Shown: positions 55,340 to 64,000 of the stretch, piece after piece
How the letters are laid out: every line of letters starts with the position of its first letter
Numbering within the stretch: position 1 is the stretch's first letter
Assembly (NCBI GenBank): GCA_008360955.1
Contig: LUCM01002345.1
Location: 60,967 to 124,966 of the forward strand
Length of the DNA stretch: 64,000 nucleotides
DNA from: Fasciolopsis buskii
Lineage: Eukaryota; Platyhelminthes; Trematoda; Plagiorchiida; Fasciolidae
Direction: 5' to 3'
Notes under the pieces: model-generated
What the model was told of the DNA's origin: nothing
What the model saw: the letters and a program-made list of their open reading frames with translations, nothing else
The model's database searches: none
Made by a program: the position numbers and the translations under genes

Positions 55340-56650
55340 TTCAAGGAGGAAAATTCAATGAGATGCTTTCCTCTCGACCATCTCCTCCGCTCCACAATTC
55401 ACACACAACCCTCTCCAAAGACAGCTAGCCATATATTGTCTAGCCTCACCTTTAATTTGCGCACTGATACCGCTCTACCACCTCCTCCGGTAGCTTGTTC
55501 CAGCTGTTCACCACTCGTATGGCAAAGGATTTCTTTTTGAACCCGGTGGTTACATGCACTCGCAGTCTTTTTCCCGTTCCCTCTTGGTATTTAGTTCCCC
55601 CTTACCGGGAATAAGGCTCCTCGATGACCCCGTATCTCGGCCAGGCCCTGAATGATCCTGAAGGCCTGTATTAGGTCACCTCTTTCCTTTTATCTTCCCA
55701 GGGATTACAAGCCAAGCGCCTTCGACCTCTGCTCATATCCCATGTACCTCAAATGCCCAAACCACTGTGTAGTTCAGCTCATTTTGAGTCATTCCAGATC
55801 AAATTTCATGGGACAAACTTTGGCTGGCAAAATTTAGCTGTCCATGGCTCTTTCAATTTTATTTACAGCGATTGGGTACCTGCTTCTTTCAGGGGTGGTT
55901 CATTGGGTTTTGTTTGAAGGGGCAAGAAACAGAATATTAAGTCCCACCCTGACGGAGGCAAATATGGCCGATCAGTTCGGTCTACTTCAGTTCAGTTGCA
56001 CAGCAGTCTTGAGACTTCAACAATCAGTCAAGCGTCCAAAATTACTTCGACGGTTTGCACATTTTCCACTATCAGTTTTGGTTTCCATTTTCAACTTGAT
56101 TTACAGCAGAAGACCAGCATCCGCTGAATTGAGAAAGGACTAGAGAACTCTTCTCGCCCCTGAGGTGACAAAACATCGACTGTATTTGTGTTTTATTATT
56201 TTGTGACATCAACACTCGATATGCTTTGCAGCGCCCTGCGTGCTAGCTTTCTAATGCCGGGAATTATCCTTGTCTCAGCCCATCTGTTGAAGCCTTTAGG
56301 CGCATTGGCACATCCGGCACTTACTATTTTGATAAGAGCTTGTCCCAAGCCCCAGGCACCCTGTTGCAGAAAACGTTTGCGTGCACATTCCACCAGTTTT
56401 CGCGCCATAGCTGCCCGTGACGTCCTCGGTAGCTTGTCTGAACATGTCGTCAGGTCTACCACCGTCGTTCTTTCTATTACCCTAAAAGCTTCGGTCATAT
56501 TACCCCTAAATCTGCGCCGTTCCACCGAGTACAGATTTAGGTGAGTCAACTCTCTGGCATGCAATGCACTCCTCTGTCCCTCAATCATTCTAGTAGCTAC
56601 TCACTGAACGCTCTTGAGGCAATCACCCTTTACAAGTAGTGTCCCCCATG
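55340..56650 (-). mobile_element. CR1-like LINE fragments (RT C-terminus, possibly two)
   Basis: On the - strand, VRLHCVQAWGTLLVKGDCL (LEYCVQAWSP...KDI.CLE) lies at about 56670-56620. The 130-codon frame at 56588-56196 has RELTHLNLYSVERRRFRGNM and TEAFRVIE (LNLFSLEKRRLRGDMIEVYKIL). Farther on, ERGDLIQAFRIIQG at about 55680-55640 and SFAIRVVNSWNKLPEEVVER at about 55540-55480 appear. The RGDLI motif occurs twice, so two overlapping or adjacent insertions are likely. The RVVNSWNKLPEEVV motif is diagnostic of CR1-type C-termini. Confidence 0.82.
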
Positions 56651-56659
56651 CCTGTACGC

Positions 56660-59600
56660 AGTGTAGCCTGACTAATTCTATCTGCGGATTGATAAATATC
56701 CCCGATGAGCATTATCTGAAGAGCGCCTCTCATGTTTTCCGGGCAATTCAGTTTAGTTGCGATATGAGAGACGTGACTCAGTGGGCAAAACGAAAGCCTA
56801 AAGTCTTTCCAATGGATTGAACGTAGAGTGGCGTCCAGACCTGGGTGTATGCTACTCTTCGTTCTATCTCATACATTCCGGAGAATCAATTTTCGATGCA
56901 GTAGGACGGTAGAGAAGAAAATCTTAATTCTGGGGTTGATTGACTATTCGTTTGCCGTTCCAAATGCGCTTGTGGTGCTAAACGTAACGCGCATCTCTAG
57001 AACACAGACAGCAACTTGACTCATCGCACTTGCTATGTTATTCTCTCTTAGCATCCTTTGCAGTAAGCTCTCAAATGGCATCTCCGATCAAATGCTTACA
57101 TGCATTTACCATTCGTTCACTGAAAAGTGCAACCTTGCCGACATCTGAGTGCGGCGCCTTATCAGCTGCCTTTCACTCCCCTCAGTTATGGAGTCGGGTC
57201 CTTCACGCAAACACTCTCGAAACGAGATCCTCTCAAATCCTTGACAGTCTATAACATTTCAGTAAAAATCAATAATGGTTTTTTCCCGGAGAGGGCCAGG
57301 GCACGGGCATTGTGCGAAAACATTGAAGAATAAAGCCAAAAAACGCTTATGTGCGAGGAGCGGGGGACCCATAAAATAACAAGGAGTAATCAATGTTCGA
57401 TCATATTTAGTCCAAGATGGCACATATGACAAAGAATAATCGCGCGGGAGATTTATGTTTGGAAGGACTTCGCGCCAGTGAAGTTTTGATTTGGTGCGCA
57501 CATTCTTAGACCCACACGAGCAGCAGACGGAAAGGTGGCCAACGCCATACGTAGATATGGTTAGATTCCAGACTGATGGAGATAGGACACGATTCGAACA
57601 CGACAGAGTAGACAACGTCTGAGGAAAATAAAACGTAAACAAGGAAAAAATTCGAGAGGCAGATTTATGAGTGATGTATATTTGGTGAAAGGTGTAGTGA
57701 AAGGGTGAATGTTTGGGTGTAGTTGGTTGTTACAGGTAGGAACGGCGACACTGTATATAAATCTCTTAATCTTACCGATTTATTAAATTTTATCAAGTTC
57801 GTTGAGGGCAATTTTGATTTCTTAAATTTTAGTTGGGTTCAAAGTAAGCTTTGGAGCCGGGAGAAGTAGAGGAATCTGGTCGCCAGCTGGTGGCGAACCG
57901 GACACAACTGGGGCAGTGTCAATTGCACTCTTGTGAAGAACAATTCCAAGAAGCAGTGGTTTATCGTCAGATTGGGAGATTACAAGAAAGTTCCATGAGA
58001 GTTGACGGGCCTCAGCCTTGAGGAAAATAATGGCGAGGTATGCGCAAATCAGGAGCTCGTCAGATGCTAATAATTTTTTATCTGTGTTAGTTTTGCAGTG
58101 TTTGGATCAAAAGGAATCTTAAAAGCAAGCGGTGGCCGGCACAATTGGCCTACTGGAACGTTGCATGCAGAGTCAGCTAACCACGACAGTGCTATTTGAT
58201 GGGGTTCGCCAGGTGCGTGCCGCCCAATGTGAAGAATACGTGCGAGAGTTGAATACAGGAGGTAAGACCCGCCCACCCAAATGCATCCGCACACCTCTGT
58301 AACCGAGTTTCACGCCCGAAGTGCGCCGACAAAAGCGTGGACCCCGCACTATTGTGATAAAACCGGTGTACAGAGAACGGGGAGGGAGTGCATGTGATGT
58401 GGGTTGGAAGAACCACACATTGGGTCTTCGGGAGTGGACAGCCCCAGGAATGTCTAAACCGCGGTGGCCAGGACATTAAGGAATTGAAAATATCCAAGCG
58501 GAATCGAACGGTCTGGGGAAAAATGGAACGTACAGCGGTTTGATCTTGATTCCAGCTACAGATTAGGAAACAATCATTTGTAGGAGCTACTCAGAATATG
58601 AATATATATACTACAGCGCAAAAATGTCGAGTTTTTGGCCAGTACCGTTAGCAAATCTGGTCATTCGAGTGTGTATCGATAGGCGGGCAGGTTGATGCAG
58701 CGGGCAATTGGTCTACGGACTGTAAGCCGAAGGAGACTGAGCCATTATTTGGGGAAACACTCAATGTACAACGGCAGCGGGCATAATTTCGGAAGGAGGT
58801 GGGAGAGAGAGGCGCAACTGGGATCGATCACATTCGCACTGAAGAAATCGTGGTTTATAGATTCGAAAATGGAGATCAAGCAGTCAGCACCCCGCTAAAT
58901 ATTGAAGAAATTGATACGTGGTAGATTAGGTCGATCGGCAAAGGGAGAACAAAATGTGAGGCAAAGCTCACAGGGTTTCAAGATAACGAAAGAAAAAACA
59001 GGATAATTAACGGTGAACTGCAGGGAGACTTCGAGTACGGGTGGGAGAGAAAAAATTCGAGTTATAGAGCTGGCTTTGTCTGAGGAGGGTCGCTTAGTTT
59101 CAAGATGAACCCACCGAGCGAACGTCATCCGTATTGCGGGGTAGTGACGATCAGTAACCAATGAAGATAGTGGAAGTGAATACGCGAGATGCCAGTTGGT
59201 GGGCAGGGTACCATACTGTTTTGGTGACGTTGTTATAAATGTGGAGTGGGAGGTCGTGTTGTTCAACCACAGATCTCAGTTTGAAGTTGGGAGTGAGGGA
59301 CGAAGTTGGTTAGGTACAATACATTTTTGGAAAATAAAAAATAAATGCAGCAAGGAAATCCACGAAAAAGCATTCAGCACGCTTTGGTGACGAGCGGGAT
59401 AAGAGGTCCGGAGTGTCGAACGTGGACAGGGCGATGTCGATGAGGGATGTGCAGGAAAGAATCCAAGTAGTCTATCCGTTTTCGATCGAGCGGTAAAATA
59501 TTATAGGAAATGGAAACGAAAAAGGAAAATAATCGTGATTAGGTGGGCTATGGCAAAGCATCTATTACCCCATTTTGACAGTGCTGCGAGCTCTTGGAAA

Positions 59601-60420
59601 TGGACGGCAAGTTTTAACACAAGTTTTGTCGAAGATTTTAAGACTGTGAAACGGCAATTCTTTACCTAAATGGGAGGTATGCTGGGTAAGACTAGGAAGT
59701 CAGGGGTGAGCGATAGAGTTGCACGGAATACGAGTAATGAGATTTATTTTTTTGACGATGAATAATACGATGCTATGGAGGTGTTTTCAAAACCTCAATT
59801 CAGCTTCGCACACTCCGTCCTTAGGTAAATATGGCTGATGCAAATGAATGAGAAGTGTTGCGGCAACCAGTCCACGCATTTTTTTAAGTGCGACATATGA
59901 TGTTGATTAAATGCGCGACTGTTAAATAAGTTTGTTCCTTTTTGACGTATACTTAACAATAAAGACCTGGGCTCTGAAGGATACCGTAGAAACTACAACA
60001 TTAATAATGAACTCTGTATTCCGAAAATTGTGTGGATGTGGGTGTACAGATGCGGGAGTCATTAGTAATAATAACCGCAACAGATTTGCTTTTGTGCGTC
60101 GGGGCTACAGATATTCTAAAGTCAGTGACTCGAAGCATTCACTGTGACTCATGTTTGATGAGAAGCTGGTGAACTGCATGATAAAGGTAGGCAGGTTTAC
60201 TGTAGCCATTCTGTTGCACTGCCTGACGTTAGAACTACCAGGGAGCAATCATTTAGAATGGGTCTGACATGGGTTCTAAAAAGAGGTAATTTGCTTTCTT
60301 TCAACTTTGGGATTCTGTGTGACGGTCCAATGATCTGTTTGCTTTCGATACCTATGTGAAAAATTTAAAATTAAGATGTAAAAATTATTTACGCTGTGGT
60401 CACGGACCTCACAGTTAATG
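56660..60420. other. Mostly unclassified; GA-rich on +, possible LINE debris
   Basis: The - strand frames at 57642-57259, 58497-58192 and 59266-58895 are open for about 100-127 codons without motifs I recognise. Composition (GA-rich +, hence CT-rich -) resembles the LINE copies 1 and 2, so an old - strand LINE is possible but not shown. Confidence 0.3.
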
Positions 60421-60429
60421 GGATACTTT

Positions 60430-60760
60430 AGCTACAAATTTTGAGTCTATTTTGAAGTGCAATGCGTTTGCACCTCATGGTTATGTTCTTTCCAGTGGGG
60501 AAGTCCATCATTCGGTTGCTTGCCCATAAATTATTTGACGCTGAGTCTTGTAATATAGTCACAACAGTTGCATCAAAGGTTTTAGGTCGAAAAATGTAAG
60601 CAAAGCAAAGCGAAGTGTCCTCGAAGAAGCCGTTAATGTACAACCACAATAGCAGCCGTCCCAGACTACAGGGTGTGGTTGATTGGACAGTAGTTGGTAG
60701 AGACACAGATTTTGCTCTTTCCGTGAACGGGGATAATCACAAAGCTTTTCATCTTTGGCA
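60430..60760 (-). mobile_element. RT fragment, jockey/CR1 type
   Basis: On the - strand, VSTNYCPINHTL at about 60700-60665 corresponds to the NYRPISLT box of jockey/CR1 RTs. TVVTILQDSASNNLWASNRM follows in the same region, as expected for the segment before the FGFR block, but is degenerate. A small isolated fragment. Confidence 0.45.
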
Positions 60761-60898
60761 AGAAGGCGATAAACAGGCAAGTTAAAAGTATTTGCCAACA
60801 AGATTCAATTGTTGGCCCCACCAAGCCAAAAGGGAGCCGGAGTTGTTGAGTCACGTCGAAAAAGGCCGTGAATTTTGATTTTACCGAAAGCAGGGTTA

Positions 60899-61085
60899 CT
60901 TTCTCCGGCGGTGGCCGAACGGATAAGGCCGTGAGGTTTGAAACTGAGGGTGGCGAGTTCGAATCCTCCCACCGCCGGCCAACTTCTCCACTTAACAGAC
61001 CACCGCTGGCCTCAGCCTACGTCCTGAAAATTAACATAAATTGTTGTTTCATTAATAAAATAAATGAAGTATGAAAAAGAAGGAA
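60899..61085 (+). repeat. SINE family 1, best tRNA head
   Basis: GGCGGTGGCCGAACGGATAA (A box) and GAGTTCGAATCCTCCCACC (B box) flank a tRNA-sized head at about 60905-60974; CGGCGGTGG pairs with CCACCGCCG as an acceptor-like stem. A middle block follows, then the tail TTGTTGTTTCATTAATAAAA. The head resembles a Leu/Ser-type tRNA with a long variable region, but the added tail and family copies identify it as a SINE rather than a tRNA gene. Confidence 0.8.
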
Positions 61086-61273
61086 TGAGATTGTTGAATA
61101 TTAATCTTTAGACAAGCGAGGCCGGGAGGGGGCAGGATTGTTTTTCCGCCAGAGCAGATGCAAATAAATCATTGAATGCATTTGCAATATTTTGTAGCTC
61201 GCCTAAGTAAATGCTGTTGCAAATGACGTCTGAGGTTTCAATGGCTGAGGACCTGCTAGGGGTGGTTTTGCGT

Positions 61274-61570
61274 TCAAGCAATGTTGCTTGTGCTGCACTT
61301 AAGTTGGGCTGGCCTAAATATAACAGATCTTGCTTTTTGTTTCTTCGGTCGAGTATCGCTTTCAGAGGTGGATTCAGACGATGAATCCGCAGAAGTAGTG
61401 AGAAATACCCGGTCTTCAGAGTCTACCTGGGTTTTGGCGAGCTTACAGTTTGGTCGCTCAAAATAATTCCTTTTGGGAGGCCTGTTTGGAGTTTGGAGCA
61501 AAGTCCCTCTACACCATCCCCTAGATTGCCAGTTCCGCTGTAACAAGGTCACATTTCGGTCGCCAGACAT
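61274..61570 (-). CDS. Unrecognised 98-codon ORF
   Basis: A basic N-terminal half is followed by an acidic Ser-rich stretch (SADSSSESTSESD) and then RPKKQKAR, a possible nuclear-localisation-like cluster. It is antisense to the probable 5' region of the LINE that begins at 61.7 kb. It may be chance, since serine-rich runs arise easily from TCX-rich sequence. Confidence 0.2.
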   Translation of the reverse strand: MSGDRNVTLLQRNWQSRGWCRGTLLQTPNRPPKRNYFERPNCKLAKTQVDSEDRVFLTTSADSSSESTSESDTRPKKQKARSVIFRPAQLKCSTSNIA

Positions 61571-61729
61571 TGTCTCACCGCACTACTGCCACGAACCCAC
61601 ACCGGCATTCTCTGACAACCTGCTCATTAATCCCCAAGCATCTTCTATCATCTTTGTCCTCAGTCCACAACTCCTTTAACAAAGAAAGTCCCTCGCCGGC
61701 CAGTATACCTAACTCTATTTAATTTACTC

Positions 61730-64000
61730 CCTTGTCACTGCTGTGCACTATCCGCACCCCTAACATGTCTGTTTATTATTTGACCCCCAACGAACTCACT
61801 TTTTGGATATCACATGGACTTAAATGTTCCAGTGAATTTTTCCTGCTCCTCCAGAACTCCCGCTCACTGATTCACAAAGCAGAGGAGCTAAGATTGTTAG
61901 CAGCTACAAACTCTTACGATATTATCTTGATAACAGAGACTTGGCTAATAGACTGCAGCTCCACTCCGCCTTTTCCATTGGCAGGTTATACGCCCTTCTA
62001 AACCAATAGATCAAATCGTAGAGGCGGCTGCTTAGCCTACGTGAAGCAGCCACGCAAAGCTTCCGTTCTCCATCACCCATTTCTTGATTCCATCCCTCAC
62101 AGCATTTGGCTTATGGCACAGCTACACGAGCTCCTAATCCACATAGGATGTGTATACCGGCCACCAAACTCAAATAGTTATGATATTTCTCGTCCCACCC
62201 GAGCGTTCGTTTGCCTTTCTGGTCTTCCATCCAACCGTAAGATAACTGCAGGTGACTTCAATGCCCCTAAAATTTGTTGGTTCTTTTTATCCGCCCCACC
62301 TACCCTACTCAACTTTGCTTTTGGAACGCAAACTGGAATATGGGCTCGGCATTTGACCACGCCCACAAGGTTCCATAATATCTTAGACCTGGTTTTTATG
62401 CATAGCACTCCTAATGTTGAGGTTTCATTGCTAAAACCCTTCCCTGGGAGTGACCACAAGATGTTCACGTGTAGCTTCCCGCTCCGTAACAAACCTTACC
62501 CACTCATATGCACCCGCCACATTGTTTCATCCTATATGTCGACCCGGTTGGCCTTGCTAACCCATGATTGGTCCAGCTTCTTTATATCGTTTGACCCGCA
62601 GAGTGCGGCAGAGGACCTTTACGCAAAATTTCTTTTTACTATTATTCGTCTGTCCACTCCGATCACTCAGCATAAACCAAGGAAGCCTATTAAAGATTTT
62701 CAGCTCCAGACGAAGTTTTGAACGCCCAGAAAATCTTTAACTAAGCATGAGACTTCTCGCTTTTGATACAACCTAAGTGCCCGCAACAAGCTGCTCTTAT
62801 GGATTCCGAACTAAGGTTAAAAGGACGATAAATGGTACCTCTTGGGTCGCCCAACCCAGTTCGGAAGACTTCCCATATGTCCAAAGGTCTCTTACAGCCG
62901 AAATCACCAGCTATTCCAAATTTCATATTCAATAGCTTACGCATGGAGTCCCCTGTAGACATCGCGGAAGCATTCATTCCGTTTTTCCCTTCTACGCCCA
63001 TTATTGACAATCGGCCACATTCTGAAATCCACCCCATGTTGATTTCGGTCAGATTGTCCCTCGTTTCATTCGACGTTGCTGGCATCATGACAGTGATGAA
63101 ATATTGCAGTCCATCCCACAGGCAGGGCTCTGATGGCGTCCCACCAGTCCTATTTCGCACTGCTGGTTCAGATCTTCTACTGCGCCTTCTAAATCTGTTC
63201 TCGCTCTCCAATCCCAGACCTGTTACTAGTGGCGTCATACAGGGCAGCGTACTTGGTCCCCTGCTATTCCTTATGTACATTATTGATGCACTAGATTCAA
63301 TATCTCACGGCGTCCCTTTCCTGTTTGCTCACGACATAAAAATAGTTTACCCTCTCAAATCGAATGAAGTTAGTATTGCGGTTAGAGACATTTGTGCCGA
63401 TTTGTCTGCTTTACACGACTGGTGTACCTCCTGGATGATGAGCTTCTCTGCCGATAAGAGCGAAATACTCACATATAGGTGTACACTACCTAAAGACTCA
63501 ATTTTGCTACATGGATCTCCTATTGCATGTAAACCCACAATCCGTGACCTTGGTCTCAACTATTCAGCCTCTCTTAATTTCTCAGAGCATGTAGTTATTC
63601 AGTCGGCTAAAGCTAGGAGAAATGTAAGTCTGATTTTTCGCACAATGAAACTATCCGACAGCATCCTCAGCATTTATAAAACACACGTTCGACCACTCCT
63701 TGAGTATGGCACTTTGATATACTCCAGTATGTCAAAGTCGGATAGGATCTCCATTGAAAGTATTCAGAGACGCTTCACTAAGCAATTGATAGGTTGGTCG
63801 ACGACTCTGAATTACAAGGAACGCTGTCTAGCCCTCAAACTTGAGCCACTTTGGCTACGGCGACTGAAAATTAACCTGGTTTTTCTGCATAACCTGGTGA
63901 ATAGGCGCTCCTTCTCCACCGACCCACCTATATTCTCCTCTGCCAGTCCATACCCTCTCCGTCATAGGTCCCTAACCATCCATACGGAAATCGCCAGATC
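61730..64000 (+). mobile_element. CR1/jockey-type LINE, internally deleted, continues past right edge
   Basis: The endonuclease has RSLIHKAEELRLLAATNSYD and IILITETWL (61860-61950), then RRGGCLAYVK, GCVYRPPNSNSYD, ITAGDFNAP (62240-62270), ILDLVF and GSDHKMFTCSF (62440-62480), in two frames. In RT, SLVSFDVAG near 63050-63080 is followed directly by the late thumb-side sequence PVTSGVIQGSVLGPLLFL (63220-63275), FAHDIKIVYPL (YADDIK damaged to AHDI), WCTSWMMSFSADKSEIL, THVRPLLEYGTLIYSS, and RRFTKQLIGW. The final frame is open from about 63080 to the window end. The NYRPISLT to AFD.V palm section between SLVSFDV and QGSVLG is missing. Confidence 0.88.

Noticed and set aside
60905..60980. Possible genuine tRNA-Leu/Ser gene
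   Set aside because: Good A and B boxes, but four other copies with the same body and tail exist in the window, so it is a SINE head.
62741..63280. 179-codon ORF on -
   Set aside because: Antisense to the RT of the + strand LINE, where the + frame carries SGVIQGSVLGPLLFL.
1..64000. CRISPR arrays, phage, operons, rRNA
   Set aside because: No regularly spaced direct repeats, no Shine-Dalgarno-led gene clusters and no rRNA-like blocks; exon/intron structure shows a eukaryote.

Overview
This is eukaryotic genomic DNA. It has one long, sparsely coding host gene on the + strand, part of a second host gene on the - strand, and many decayed non-LTR retrotransposons and tRNA-derived SINE-like repeats. 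The mix of RTE-, CR1- and jockey-like LINEs, introns of 1-13 kb in conserved genes, and the style of the decayed RTE proteins suggests a flatworm, most likely a digenean trematode. That assignment is inference. Nothing bacterial (operons, CRISPR, rRNA) is visible.

Host genes. (1) Eight + strand exons between 2151 and 38813 join in phase into the C-terminal 482 residues of syndetin (VPS50/CCDC132), the EARP-specific subunit of an endosomal recycling tether. The 5' half of the gene lies left of the window. One exon is only 27 nt and is followed by a GC-AG intron. The last two coding exons carry an Ala/Thr-rich insert and an Asn/Ser-rich tail. (2) On the - strand, exons at 42943-42739 and 39301-39189 encode the catalytic core and C-terminus of a UBE2C-type ubiquitin-conjugating enzyme (E2 of the APC/C). 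Its N-terminal exons were not found. The two genes are convergent, with stop codons about 375 bp apart. (3) A - strand ORF at 50288-50108, ending in a consensus splice donor, may be an exon of a further, unrecognised gene.

Mobile elements, left to right: decayed RTE (+, 3.5-6.2 kb); jockey-like LINE (-, 6.6-8.5 kb); a second jockey-like LINE (-, 20.8-22.5 kb) carrying a nested small repeat; SINE-like copies at 23.5, 31.0, 34.4, 47.8 and 60.9 kb (family 1) and at 1.7, 30.5 and 42.3 kb (family 2); RTE copy A (-, 31.2-32.4 kb), nearly identical to the 3' part of RTE copy B (-, 50.8-53.3 kb) and sharing its inactivating lesions; further RTE remnants at 32.9-33.8 (-), 36.8-37.8 (+), 44.2-45.8 (-), 46.6-47.6 (+) and 48.8-49.7 kb (-); jockey-like RT at 40.9-41.9 kb (+); CR1-like RT C-termini at 53.6-54.3 (+) and 55.3-56.7 kb (-); and a CR1/jockey-type LINE at 61.7 kb that runs off the right edge. 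None of the reverse transcriptases is intact.

Several intervals (1-1.65, 10.9-12.9, 13.8-20.7, 24-30 and 57.3-60.4 kb) show nothing I can name with confidence. I did not find a novel biological system. The best leads are the syndetin microexon, the paired RTE copies with shared lesions, the small palindrome-containing repeat family, and the unrecognised - strand exon.
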